NCBI RefSeq assembly: GCF_963678635.1
Contig: NC_087066.1
Span: 11,888,517-11,952,516 of the forward strand
Length of the DNA: 64,000 nucleotides
Direction: 5' to 3'
Source of the DNA: Symsagittifera roscoffensis
Taxonomy: Eukaryota > Xenacoelomorpha > Acoela > Convolutidae
Shown here: positions 1 to 12,452 of the stretch, piece after piece
Numbering within the stretch: position 1 is the stretch's first letter
Layout: the number at the start of each line of letters is the position of its first letter
Notes under the pieces: model-generated
Told to the model about the DNA's origin: nothing
Seen by the model: only the letters and a program-made list of their open reading frames with translations
Databases searched by the model: none
Program-made: the position numbers and the translations under genes

Positions 1-1017
1 AGTTCGGCTTAACTGTGGCATCTGCTGCAGAATCGATAATTTTTTCTAGTTCATTTGTAATGGGTGTCATCTCTGCTCTATTGGATGGTAAAAATAAAAT
101 TAACAGTAGCCAGTTCAGTGTTTATTTTGTACGCATTTGGTTGCATCAAGTTGCCTTCAGCGATGATCAAATTGCTGAATATCACGGTGTGATTTGAAAA
201 AAGTGGTGTGATTTATATTCAAGTCAATTTTTTATGACCATCGGAATATTTTATTATAAATAATATTTAAGCATTTGTGTTTTCCTGCCATTGTTAGTTA
301 AACAAATTCTGTATCTTTATCTATATCTTTATTTATAAGTTGGAAATAGTTACGTTTCCATTTCTGCTAATCTCTCCTTGGTTTTCAATTTTCAGCCAAC
401 CAAAAGAAGCTGGCTTTTTTCAAGGCGTAGTGGTTCCTGGAATTTCAATGATGTATGTGTGTATTACAAGATGAAAAACAATTAAAATAAAAGACTTCAA
501 TTTTACGGCAACCCAACTTTGTTTATTTTGTCGCATGAGTCTTCAAACACCAGTAGAATATTTTAAATCAGTATCAATTTGTCAGATCCATCAAACTTCA
601 CAAACTGCCCTCATTTATTTTTCAAATTATTCAATAAGGTAGCACAAACTGAAATATTCGGTATGGTTATTTTTCAAATTATTCGGTATGGTAGCACAAA
701 ATGCCCTCAATTTTTTTTTCAAATTATTCGATATGGTAGCATAAACTAAATTCAATCAAACAATTTTCAAAAACAAACTGAGATTTTTTCACAGCTTAGT
801 TGTGTCCAAGAAAATTTATAGATACAAACAATTAGTAATAAAAAATCTTATAGTCATTTGATAGATAAACACCACTTCTGATATGAAACCTTAGCATCAT
901 TACAATTTTTCCAAGATGTTTGTTTGTTGCTAGTTTGATCATAAACAAAATCGGTAACTATATCCTACCAAACTCATCATTTTCTATTTCATTTATCTTC
1001 AGATTTTGTTATTGATA

Positions 1018-1053
<36 letters not shown>

Positions 1054-2240
1054 AACTCTGACTCTTTATCTATATCAACTTTTTCTTTTTTCTTTTGGAG
1101 GTTGATAATTTTTTTGTTGATTTCATAAATCAGTTTTTTTTATACTTTTGAACAATTAAAAAACTTAAATCGAGTATAACCTAAGTAAGCAGTAGTCATT
1201 TTTTAAAGTATTGTCATGCATTTATACTAGATCATTGGCAAAAGTTTTCAGTTTTCTCAAGAAACACAATTTTCTTTACAGAAATTTTTGAAATTCCTCA
1301 AGTAGGCCACTGTAGCATAGACCCAATTATATTCCGGTCTGTTGTCTGGACACTAAAACTAGCCTGGAATATAAACGCCTCGTTTGTTGTCTAACCTTTT
1401 GAATATACTTATAACGTTGGAAGTGTATGAACTGATCAATCACCGGGATGTCAACCTCTGAAGTCATCCCAGCACATAAGTTGGAGATAGCTACGTTTCC
1501 ATTTTTGCTATTCTCTCCTTGTTTTTCAATTTTCAGCCAAACGAAAAAGCTTGTTTTTTCGGGGTGCAGTGGTTCCTGGAACTTCAAGGTTGTAAGTGTG
1601 TATTACAAGATGAAAAGTAATTAAAATAAAAGAGTTCATTCTCGGGCAACCCAATTTTTTTTTATTTTGTCGCATGTGTCTTCAAATAACAGTAGAATTT
1701 TTCAATCAGTATCGAACCGTCAAATCTATCAAATTCCACAAATTCCCCTCAGTTATTCTTCAAATCATTCGGTATGGTAGCACAAACTCAATTCATTCTT
1801 TCAATTTTCAAAATAAACCTGCAAATTTTTCACAGCTGAGTTGCATCCAAGAAAGTTTATAAATACAAGAAGTTAATAATAGAAAAATGTATGGTCATTT
1901 GAAAAATAAACAGCATTTCTGATATTACAATTACAATTTTTCCAAGATAATTGTTCGTTGCTAGTTGGATCATAAATAAAATCTGTAACCATATCCTACC
2001 AGGCTCATCATTTGCTATTTCAGACAAATTCAAATTTTAGTTTCGATACTCTCTCTCTCTCTCTCTCTCTATCTATCTCTCTGTCTTTCTAGCTCTGACT
2101 CTTTATCTATATCAACTGTTTCTTATGGAGGTTGAAAATTTTTTGTTGTTTACATAAATGACTTTTTTATAATTCTGAACAATCAAAAAAAACTCGTATC
2201 GAGTGAAACCTAAATAAGCATTAGTCAATAGAAAATGATG
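1..2240. repeat. Degenerate ~1.14-kb repeat array, copies 1 and 2
   Basis: Blocks recur in the same order. A block with 'gctacgtttccattt' and 'attacaagatgaaaa' is at about 340-520 and again at 1480-1660; a block starting near 'tgtcgcatg' is at 530 and 1670; a CT tract followed by 'gttgataattttttt' is at 1018-1110 and 2049-2140. This gives a unit of about 1140 bp (340-1479) followed by a truncated second unit (1480-2240). Bases 1-300 match 3820-4110, so the array is part of a larger duplication. No intact coding frame is visible. The family is not recognised. Confidence 0.75.
1018..1049. repeat. CT microsatellite
   Basis: An almost pure TC/CT run of about 32 bases inside repeat copy 1. Equivalent tracts occur at the same place in copy 2 (2049-2070) and copy 3 (4529-4559), so the microsatellite belongs to the repeat unit. 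Confidence 0.9.
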
Positions 2241-3809
2241 TGGACTGGTGAGCTCTATTTGTGAAAAAGCGACAAGAAAATGATATATTGATCAACCAAA
2301 ACCTTATTGATGAACCCCAAAAAGCTCAATTGTTGTTACAAGTGACGCCAGAAAGAGAACGGCTGTTGATGACAGAAGAATGACCCTGTTAACACAGACA
2401 AAATCTGAGGTTATCGTGAACTGGAGGACAAACCTCCGCGAAACATTTAGGGACATGCAGCAGTGCAGTCTCAAGAAATTGGAAAGCCAGCACAGAGAAG
2501 AATGTGCATCTACGATTGGAATATGTTCAAAAAAGATCGTCCGTTTGCTGATCATCTGCAAAAAGAGCTTAGTTTTCTGGCATAGGATGTAGAACGAGCA
2601 ATTGTCACGACCATACAAACTGCTGAGACAACTTTCAATGTACGACAATTTTCAGTGCACGACATGGTACCCACGGAAAACGAAGTGGACTTGCTGGATC
2701 GATTTGCGAATAAAAGAAACTTAATCGAAAAATTGATCCACCAAAACGCTTTTTAAAAACTTTCAAAAGCTCAATTGTTGGTAGAAAAAACGCTAGAAAA
2801 TGCAAAAGCCTACTGTACCGAAAAAATATTCTTTTTTTTTGCTAATTGCAAGATGATAGCTGTGGACATACAGGGATGGACATGAGATAAATTCTACAAA
2901 TCATTGGATCAAATTTCATTCCCTCTTCATCAATCTGCATCTCAAGGAATCGGCAGAATAGTTTTGAAAATGATGAGAACTGCGCCAATCAGACCTGCAT
3001 CCCTTTTGCATCTGACAACAGATCTGCAGAAACACCACACCTTTTTCCTGAACAATAAACAATTTGAAGACGAAAGAATTTTTGGCTGTTGCTTTATTGC
3101 CAAATACCATTAGCAAAACAACATCACACTCACTAATGAAACGATGCCAAGTAGGAGGGAGGATCAAGTAAAGTTTTATGCCAAGCAAAGGTTTCGAGCG
3201 AGCACAAGCCAATAAGTGACAACAGGTAACCCAGGGCCTTAAAAGCGACTCCACCCATCGAATATCTCGAGGAAGTGCAAATAAACATCTTTAGGTTAAA
3301 GCAAAAACGTTTTTAATGGCTTTATCCAAGTCGCTTTTTCCTACTAGTCCAGCGTAAAATTTAAAACACCAAAATAACTAAATAAATAAACATTCGGTGA
3401 AAAAAAATGAGTTAAATAACTAGAAAGTATTTCAATTGTTTTTCAGGTAAAAGAAATAGATTGCCCTTGATAGTGTCGAGATACCAATCGGATTTTGTTG
3501 TGGATCTCCTACTTATAAAATATACTGGAATGCATCGCTCTGTGGTGATGCAAGATCTTAAAAAGCTTGTGTGTAAACGCTAGAAACGAAAACTTAGATC
3601 ACGAAATCAGCTCTGCAAAAACTGTTTGCTCAGATTTTCCTCAGCAGAGCGACTGGAGAGACGTCAATTAGATGCAAAAGTTTTTGAGGCTTTTAGAAAA
3701 TTTTGAGGTTTGAGATACTGACAGGCATGTTACCGCTCACTAAATTCAGCAATCATGCACAAACAAACGAATATTTTTTCATTATTTAAAATGTTTCCTT
3801 TCTAATTAA
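2241..3809 (+). other. Spacer with possible decayed coding sequence
   Basis: The stretch between repeat copies is somewhat richer in GC and contains broken open frames on the plus strand at 2300-2600 and 2640-3250. Two short segments (about 2295-2340 and 2741-2785) are similar to each other at the DNA and protein level, both containing 'aaaagctcaattgttg', which suggests a formerly repetitive protein. Stops and frameshifts are frequent. I do not recognise the family, and a noncoding origin is possible. Confidence 0.25.
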
Positions 3810-4526
3810 GCCCGTAATTGAGTTTGGCTTAACTGTCGCATCTGCTGCAGATTCGATAATTTTTTCATTTGTAATGGGTGTCACCTCTGCTTTATTCGAT
3901 GGTCAAAATCAAGTAACAGTAGCCAGTTCATAATTTTTTGTAAGCGTTTGGTTGCGTTAAGTTGCCTTCCGTGATGATCAAGTTGCTGAAGATCACGAGG
4001 TGATTTGAATAAAATGATGTGATATATGTTCAATTCAATTGTTTTTGACCATCGAAATAATTTATCATAAATCAAATCTAAGCGTTTGTGTTATCCTGCC
4101 ATTAATAATTCAACAAATTCTATATCTTTGTTTATTTTGTCGCATGAGTCTTCAAACACCAGTAGATTGTTTTCAATCATTATCAAACCAACCAATCCAT
4201 CAAACTTCACAAATTCCTCTCAAGAATTTTTTAAATTCTTTGATGTCGATGCAGAAACACAATTCAATCAAACAATTTTTAAAAATCAAATGAGATTTTT
4301 TCACAGCTTAGTTGCGTCCAAGAAAACGTATAGATAAAAAAAAATTAAAACAGTAAACCTTATAGTCATTTGAAACATAAACACCACTTCTGATATGAAG
4401 CCTAAACTTCCTTACAAATTTTCCAAGATGATTTTTTGTTGCTTGTTTGTTTATAAACAAATTCTGTAACTATATCCTACCAGGCTTATCAAATGCTATT
4501 TCAGACAACTTCAGATTTTAACTTTG

Positions 4527-4563
<37 letters not shown>

Positions 4564-5262
4564 AACTCTGACTTTTCATCTACATCCACTGTTTCTTATG
4601 GAGGTTGAAATTTTTTTGTTGATTTCATAAATTACTTTTATATATACTTCTGAACAATTAATTTACTCGTATCGATTAAAACCTAAGTATGCACATATCA
4701 ATTTTAATGTATCGTTTTACATTTGCACTACATCATTGGCTAGAAAGTTTTCAGTTTTTGCAAGAATCCTATTTTTTGAAACAGTTTTCTTTGATTTGTT
4801 TTTGAGCTTCCTCAAAAATTAGGATAGATCCTTTCATATTCCGGGCAGACGTCTGGGTACTAAAACTAGCCTGGGAAGATGAACGCCTCGTTTGCTGTCT
4901 AACGTTTTGAATACACCTATAACGTTGACAGTATATGAACTGATCAGTCATCCGGAAAAACCTTCTTAAAGTAAACAAACCTTCTCCTGAATAGTGTAAC
5001 TTGTTCACTTCGCTGAACCATTTGACCTCGGCAATCAAATCGTTCTATTTTGGTTAATGATTCTATATTGTCCACCTCTGAAGTCATCCAAGCACATAAT
5101 ATAGAGATAGCTACGTTTCCATTTTTGCTATTATTTCCTGGTTTTTCAATTTTGAGCAAATCAAAAAAAACTTCAATTACTACAAAACTCTGGAATTTCA
5201 ACGGTGTAAATTTGTATTACAAGACGAACAACAATTAAAATAAAAGACTTCAATTCTCAGGC
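3810..5262. repeat. Degenerate ~1.14-kb repeat, copy 3
   Basis: 3820-4110 matches 1-300, 4136-4870 matches 530-1360 including the CT tract, and 4810-5260 matches 1327-1660. The order is conserved, with small indels. It is a third copy of the array at 1-2240, separated from it by about 1.6 kb. No gene is supported here. Confidence 0.7.
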
Positions 5263-5946
5263 AACTTAACTCATCAATGTTTTCAACTTTTTGATTCAGG
5301 TAATTTGCAGGAAGCTCAGTCTTGTTTGTCCCTTTGAGGTAAAAAACGGCGTTTGAATTTTTCAAAACAAAACTTTGAATAATCTGACTGAGGTTCAAGT
5401 TTAAAAAGTTAGCGCTTTCTTACTGAGTTTTTTTGTAAATAAATTGTCCTTTAGTTCTTATAGTTTTGTTCAAGTTTTCTGAAGAATTTGATGAAACTGA
5501 ATATGGAAAAAGAAAAAGTCGGTAGCATTTGTAATGTCTCATTTTTTCTGATATATTTTTTTCTGATAGGGAAACCCTAGCAAACCTAGCCCGACTGATT
5601 GCTCACTGAACATTCTAAAAAATGATAGAGTTCTGGTCTCTTTAGTTTGGTGCATAAGCATAAAATCAACCTTTTCAAGTGACCAATCAGACTGATTTCA
5701 CACGTCCAGGATACCATATAGCAGTAAGTCGGACCAGTGTTATAGACTTGGTAAACAAAACCTGCGGCATCTTGTAACACTGCGTGTAGTCGTATTAATT
5801 CTGAATCTTTCAAGTATTTGTTCAATGAATAATCTTTTAGACCAATGAGACCCCATTTTGGTCTAAATTTGATGGCTAGGTCCTAATTTTTGTCGTTTCT
5901 GATAGGAAAGAAAATCAGAGAACAGAGAAAAAAAAATTTTCCAACA
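5263..5946. other. No recognisable feature
   Basis: AT-rich sequence. A 79-codon minus-strand frame at 5586-5825 has no recognisable motif and is probably chance. Confidence 0.5.
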
Positions 5947-6219
5947 TTATTCGAACCTGCTCAAATTCAAGCCAGTGGAATTTGAGTCTTTTATTTTTGT
6001 GTAATTGTCCGCCAAGGACTCGAATCCACCAGTTGACAAAATTATTCCTTGTCGTTTTTTGAAAGTTCCGTTTTCGTCTTTTTTGTACAACTTGATACTT
6101 TTATAAGTACCGTTGTGTGGGAATGTTTTTGCACCGACTCTAACCAAACCTTTATCAATCGAAGATATATACCGAAAAAAATCGAAACGGTCAACATGCG
6201 TTTCATTAGAAACGTCCAT
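5947..6219 (-). CDS. Small protein with PC4/Sub1-like ssDNA-binding pattern
   Basis: A 90-aa frame from an ATG at 6219. Residues 24-75 show the spacing of the PC4/Sub1 C-terminal domain: a beta-rich segment, then K-K-R-x-G-I-x-L at 54-61, followed by hydrophobic residues of a short helix. PC4-type domains bind single-stranded DNA in transcription coactivators and in some DNA viruses. It lies 94 bp from a divergent plus-strand ORF (6314-6499) and 3.3 kb from the Polinton-type polymerase pseudogene, so it may be a relic of the same element. This is inference: no second Polinton hallmark gene is identified nearby. The family assignment rests on a short motif and could be wrong. Confidence 0.4.
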   Translation of the reverse strand: MDVSNETHVDRFDFFRYISSIDKGLVRVGAKTFPHNGTYKSIKLYKKDENGTFKKRQGIILSTGGFESLADNYTKIKDSNSTGLNLSRFE

Positions 6220-6313
6220 TATAATTGAAAAACAACCGACTGGTTTTTAGTGTGGAACGTTGAAGAATCACAGTATACGAGACAAATCATACGTTATCAA
6301 AGTAAAAACGTAA

Positions 6314-6499
6314 ATGATAACTTTACCGAGTGACTTAAGCTATAATGGTAAATTTATTCACCACGGGTATATTAATGTTTACAATAAACCACTTTTTTAT
6401 GAGTATTTAGATGTTTTCCCCCCGGCTATACTCTTAAAAACTGCTATTGTTCTTTATTGTGACGTTGAATTTATTGATTGCTATGAATCATGGGGATGA
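6314..6499 (+). CDS. Hypothetical short ORF
   Basis: A 61-codon frame, ATG to TGA, rich in aromatic and hydrophobic residues. It is divergent from the PC4-like ORF with a 94-bp gap that could be a shared control region. No family is recognised. The length is not far above chance for this base composition, so it is listed only because of its position. Confidence 0.2.
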   Translation: MITLPSDLSYNGKFIHHGYINVYNKPLFYEYLDVFPPAILLKTAIVLYCDVEFIDCYESWG

Positions 6500-6745
6500 A
6501 TCTGTAACAGCATGACAAAGAATGTCTGGCAAACTTTCAAGAAAATATAAACTTGAGTGCTTTCGCCCGTAGCCACTGTAATAAAGCTATCACATAAATT
6601 TAAAAAATCGGGTTTTCACATGCATTCTTAACATGAGTAAAAGAATAAATAAAGGTTGATAGCCACGTCTAAAAAATTATTAGCTCATTTTCATTTGTGT
6701 AATTCAGTCATTTTATTTTAACAAAACTTAAAATATTTTCAAGTC

Positions 6746-7366
6746 ATGCCTAATCCTTTACAAATAATAACAGTGTCTGATCGAGAAAAGACAATTATCT
6801 ACCAAACAAACACGAGAGAGTCAATTGCATTCATTCATCAATAGAAAGAGAGAGTCTCTCCTTCTAGTGCAAGTCCGTTCAATGAATTGGCTCCTCTAAA
6901 AAAGACGGGAATCAAAACGAGGAATAAACTACAAAAAATCAAATATAGCTACCGAACTACCTCCTTGATCACATCGACCTATTTCGACAGAATCGAAAAA
7001 AAATGTACGAGAGTTGCACTATTTACGAGAGGTATCCAGCATTAGAAAAGACAGATAAACGACACAACCTCGCTCGAGCAGCCTCCCAGAAAAATTCTCT
7101 TCGCGTATGACTGCGAGTCAATCCTGTTGTATGAAAATTAGGAGGGAACTATTCGTGATTAAGCAAAAGGCGAAGTGTACTGGGATATTCCGCTAGCAAT
7201 GTCTCCCGAGTCGTTTGTTAGGGGAGCAGTTTCAGCTCCAGAACAATCAACTTCCTATTCGGATGATTGGGTTTCATCGACACAGAGTGCGGAGACAATT
7301 GATCTAGTGACCACAGATCTCATTCAAGCTTGCTATAGGCCAAAAACGAGAAAAATACACTTTTGA
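6746..7366 (+). pseudogene. Possible decayed ORF, unrecognised
   Basis: From an ATG at 6746 the plus frame runs with only four or so stops over about 205 codons (near 6842, 7045, 7138 and 7161). The last 63 codons (7175-7366) are fully open. The segment is richer in GC than its surroundings and has protein-like composition. This suggests a broken gene, possibly from the element that left the polymerase pseudogene downstream. No domain could be named. Confidence 0.25.
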
Positions 7367-9353
7367 AGTTCTGATAACTTAAACAAAAAAACTTCCTTTG
7401 TTCCAAATATTACTCCAAGGTTTTATAATTTCAGTTTTGTTCGATTTGATTTTTAATTTGTTTTAACATTACCGTGTCTATATTATTTGTCTCGTTTTTT
7501 CTATTTCGCCTAGTAGATCAACTAAAGTTTGCTCTGTAAACTTTTCAGCAAAATGTTAGAGAAAAACTTGGAAAACTAGAAAACAATCATAGATTGAGAA
7601 TAATTCTTCGCAAAGTTGTTGTTTAAGAATGAATGAGAGAGAGAGATAAATAGACTTGCTCAATACTGAAACCCATTTGGAATATCCTTTTGAGGATATT
7701 GCTTTCTTTTCAAAAGAAAGATAAAGATGGAAGTGTCAAACATTTTCATGTTGGTATTCCAAACATATTTAATTGGCTTTTTATCAAAAACTCTCTGCTC
7801 TCTCTGTCATAATACTTTGTGCCCGGTGGGGTTAGCCAGGTCTTACGCAAAGTAACAGAGAGTGTTTTAGGCCAAAATTCAGCTTTCTATTAAATTTTTA
7901 TAAAATGTTTGCGTGTATAACTGACGTTTCTTGGTAAGAAACGGGGAAAAACAATTTTTTGTTTTGAAAATTGAACATCAATCATAACCCTGCTCAGAAA
8001 TTCAAAGCAAATTGTTTGAGAGTAGTTTAAATGGATTTGAAGACAAAAAAAATTTTCTCAATTTTTTTTCAATGTTTTTACGTCTTCTCTCTTCTATATT
8101 TAAGCGTCTTCTCTCATTGGTTCGGCTTTAAACGTTTTTTTTCTACGCTCGACCTAATTAAGCATCAAATAGCTCTACAAAAAAATTGAATCAATAGTTC
8201 ACTCGAATTTAAAATGAGAATGAATAACTTACGGTAAAAATGACGGAAAGAAACTTTAAAACTTTTGTTTTTTCCAAGTTGTGAACACCACAAGTAGAAC
8301 TGCGCTCGAGATCGTTTAAAGTTTACTGCTTTGTTTTTAAATAACTTTAAAGACAATTTTCGTTAGATTACTTCATTTTTTTGCACGACAAAAAAGTTTG
8401 AGGTTTTCCTTTAATTTGGTAAGAAACATCTATTTGTTAGTTGACTTTACAGAACGGGAGGCGTTCACGAGGAGCGTAGCGACGGGCAACGCTGGGTTAG
8501 CTATTGCAATTCAACCAAATGACCATGCCTTAGTGTTTCGAAAGACTTGATATAAAATGTTTCACGGTATACTGAATCACATGAAGGAAACTTATGTAGT
8601 TGACTGCTTTATTTTCTGAAATTTTTTTGATCTCATATTTCTGTTTTTTATTATACCTAATTAAGAAAACCAAGAAGTGGGCTTGAAATCATTAAGAAAT
8701 TACTGTTTCACAGTCGAAATTAGTCAGAAAAAATTTTAGCCTCAATCTGAAACATTCTAAGCTTTAAATTTTGTAATTTTGTGCTGCAATGTTAATTGAA
8801 AGTCTGAACCAGTTCCCTTAAATTTGCCAAACCTTAAAAATTTTTATCGCTACCCCTTCAAATTAAGAGCAAAAGTTTGGGGCTGTAAACGAATCAGTTT
8901 TTTATTATTCAAAATGATTGCACTTGAGAAGAGTGATGAGACATATAGAGCTTAAGGCTGCAATAAACCCTGTTTTTGGAAAGGAAAGTACTTAATTGTC
9001 AAGTTCAAGGCGAAGTATAACTCTCGTTAATGGCTTCTACTTGCCCTTACTCACAAAGTTTTAATTCCTAGTCACTTCTCGTTTTTGCTTTTTCATAACC
9101 AGTTTTTTTTCATTCTCAAAATTTTCCTGAATTACTTCATAAACAGTAAATACAGTAAATTCATCAAATAAAGCCAAACTCTACTTCTGTCGCGACACAT
9201 GTTCCTGAAGTGCGGAAAAATACTGATTTCTAAAAGGAACTTGAGAAGACATAACTGTTTGCGGTGAGTGTCTCGAATCACTCGAGAATTTGTCGGAAGA
9301 TCAAAAGCACATCGAGCTGGCACAAGACATGACTTCCAATAGTCATTGTATCT
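7367..9353. other. No recognisable gene
   Basis: AT-rich DNA without a convincing coding frame on either strand. A short GC-rich patch lies at about 8456-8510, and a possible weak hairpin at 7815-7856, where 'actttg' is followed by 'caaagt' about 30 bases on. Neither has an assigned role. Confidence 0.5.
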
Positions 9354-9463
9354 ATTGCCATACAGTTTTTTCCGCTGCCCCAACAGAAAGCGCATTCAGA
9401 GGAAAATAATTGCCATACAGTTTTTTCCGCTGCCCCAACAGAAAGCGCATTCAGAGGAAAATG
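9354..9463. repeat. Tandem duplication of 55 bp
   Basis: Two consecutive, nearly identical 55-bp copies (9354-9408 and 9409-9463), beginning 'attgccatacag' and ending 'ggaaaat'. It lies just upstream of the polymerase pseudogene. It looks like a recent local slippage duplication. Confidence 0.9.
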
Positions 9464-10138
9464 CATCGATATAATCTCAAAGTTGGGAAAAAGAAACGGA
9501 TTTGCTTCGAGTCATGATGCAGAGCAAGGAGGAAATAGATGCTCTCATACTGGAAAGGGTCAAAGAGAATCCGAACAAAGTGCAATTCCATGTGGAAGTT
9601 GGAATTATCAAAATTCCGACTGTGCAAGACGGGGGCAGTGGAAACTTCGAAAGGACCATGCTATTTCTGAACACAAAGATATTGACAGTGTACTTCGAGA
9701 GAATAGCTGGAGATCAATACTTGGAACTGATTGAACATATGGTCAACCAATTCAATTAGTTACCTTCTCATGGTAGCGAATGGATCATTGACCGAATTGA
9801 AAACTTGCAAATCAGTTTGGCGGCCTTCTCAGCAATAAGAGCAGGATTCTACCTCGAGCTACCTGATGCACTCAGCGCTGCTTCTACTCTGCTCACAAAT
9901 ATCAACACTAAAGTTGATGACTCTTGCATTCTGTACTACCGTGCTGTGTATATCACAACGTGAATGAGCCGGCCCTCTACTCGACATATATACGGTCGCT
10001 GGAGAAAAACAAAGTCTCAACCTAAGATCTCGACATTGAAGAAATTGTGAATATCAATGGTAAATACGAAAAGCCAATTGGTCTGATGGATTTCGACAGA
10101 TTTGAAAAGCTGAATAATTGTCAAGTTAACGTCTCTCG

Positions 10139-10258
10139 GTAAGCAAATTCTACTTGCTTTTTAAAATCTTATTACTACCTCATTGAAATTCTTCGCCTAT
10201 TCAAACAACCTTTATAGTTCACTCCAAACCTAGGTTTAAATTTAATTTTGCTGTTCAG
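10139..10258 (+). other. Intron in polymerase pseudogene
   Basis: 120 bp, donor GTAAGC and acceptor TTCAG. Removing it joins the flanking protein-similar frames in phase. Confidence 0.65.
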
Positions 10259-11683
10259 CTTCAATGATGGCAAAATGTTGCCCATAAGAGTGTCAAGCAG
10301 ATTCACTACTAGCCTGGTTGTGGACTTGTTGCTGCTGACAGATGGATCAAAATATCACTATGTGTGATAAGAGATCTCCAAAAACTGGTCGAGTACGTGC
10401 GGCACAAATTGCTTCGCTTCCAATCTGAGATTTGCGGCAAATGTTTCCATACATGCGCTTAATTCGAAACTCTGAGAATACATCAATAATTGTACTACCA
10501 AGACGAAGATGTCGTCATAACAATGCCCAAGCCCGGAAAATATGACCACACGTTTAAAAACTTAACAGCTCGTTGGTACGTACCCAGAGTAATCCACTTT
10601 GATTTGGAGTCACTACTCTTACCAGTATACGGACCGCAAATTGGATCGCAAAAACCTAGCACGCAAACATTTGAAATCCATCAAACGTGGGGCTACGCAT
10701 TAGCAGTAATCGAATTTGTGAAAAAGTATCTGTTAAAGTTTGAGCTGAAAAGAGGACCGAAAGTGATGGAAGAGCTAATTAACTCCCTTGAATCATTAGC
10801 GAGACAAATTTACGTCAAAAAACGGAAACATTACACTTTTTTTGGTATAACAGACCAGGAACGGGACGATGCTTCGGTTTGTTGGATATGCGAGAACGAT
10901 TTTTCCGACAATGATCAAGTGGTACTTGATCATTGCCATTACGACAACAAGTTACTGGGTTGGGCACATAATGAGTGTAACGTTAGGAAAAAAAACAACA
11001 AATTACATCCCAGTGGTAGCTCAGATTTTGTCAAATTATGACTTACATTTTATAACCAAAACGCTGAAAAAAGCGATTCGGAAAAGTTTTTTTCTGTAAT
11101 GCCCGCATCCGAAGAAAAATATATATCCTTGACAATCTCAGTATAAATCAAAACGTACACGATTTTACAAAGCAAACAAAAAATACCTCGACAATTTTTT
11201 GCCCTCAGAACCAACAAGCTATATCCTCAAAAATTATGCAAACAATTTGTACGGGGGGATAAAGAAACACTTCCCATTGCCATTAAACGATTTATTCAAC
11301 AGTTGAAAAAAGTCTGGAAGACATACTGCTCACCAGAGAAACCTCAGAGTGGGGTTATATAGTTGAAGTCAATTTGACCATACCCGAAGAGCTTCACACC
11401 TTCTTTGCTGATTACACCCTTGCACCCTCTCGTGAAGTAGTGGACATCGGTGCAATGAGCAACGAGCAAGTTGAGATATTGGGAAAATTGGGAGTCACCA
11501 CACTCCCAAAAGTGCCAAAGCTTCTTCAGACCTTGCATCCTAAAGAAGGTTATGTTTTGCATTACCTTACCCTAAAGTTGTACCACGAGCTGGGAATGCA
11601 AACAACTCACCTCGGAAAAATTCTGCCAAAGTCAGTGGATGGCACCTTTTGTAGACCTCAACAACCGCCAACGATAAGCCGCG

Positions 11684-11729
11684 GTAAATAAATTCCAGGA
11701 ATATTTTTACAAGCTAATTGTTATTTCAG
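11684..11729 (+). other. Very short intron in polymerase pseudogene
   Basis: 46 bp, GTAAAT donor and TTTCAG acceptor. Polymerase-like sequence continues on both sides (the NNRQR segment before, the FGQTME segment after). The size is near the minimum for spliceosomal introns and typical of animals with compact introns. Confidence 0.5.
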
Positions 11730-12123
11730 CATTCGGTCAGACAATGGAGTCTAAGTTAGGAAGAAAGAAGCTGGAGATTGTAAGAAATGAGAGACCAAAC
11801 CTATGATAGTTGGTGCGACCATCCTAGAACTCGCCAAGCGCTTCATTTTTCAGTTTCATTATCAAAAATTGAAACCTAATCTAAAATTGGAATTTCTTTA
11901 CTCCGACACGAGTAGTTTTATTTATGCCATTAAACTGGCGACGTTTACCGAGACTTAGAGAAAATAAAAGCTGATTTCGACTTCTTAATTAACGATGAGG
12001 ACCCTTTACTGTTCGACGATACCAATGAGAAAATTGTGCTGAAGTTTAAGGACGAGACTGGTGGGAAGCCGATCAGAGAATTCATCGCCCTAAAACCGAA
12101 ACTATATTCGGTCGTCCTTATTG

Positions 12124-12452
12124 GTAAGTACAAATTCCAAATTAAATCACCCTTCCATCCCCGTTTATCACTTTTTACAGAATAAAATCACCACCACCAC
12201 CAACCTCCCTCCCTCCCTCCCTCCCTCAATTTGTTGCAAAAACTATGGGCAGTTAGCTAATTTATGCAACATTATACACTATTGCACAAAACATATTTCT
12301 TCTCTTTTCTTCTTTTTTAAACGTAATTTAGAGTCTTCTGCTCTTTTTTGGTAAAATTAATGAAACTTTGTTCGGTATGAATTGAAATTCTGAAGTGAAT
12401 TAAAACTATACCCTGCCTTGTAGAAAAGAATAATAATTTTGGTTCTGTTTAG
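12124..12452 (+). other. Intron in polymerase pseudogene
   Basis: 329 bp, consensus donor GTAAGT after the LKPKLYS motif and acceptor TTTAG. Splicing restores the frame into the C-terminal region. It contains a CCCT repeat near 12205-12227. Confidence 0.65.
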
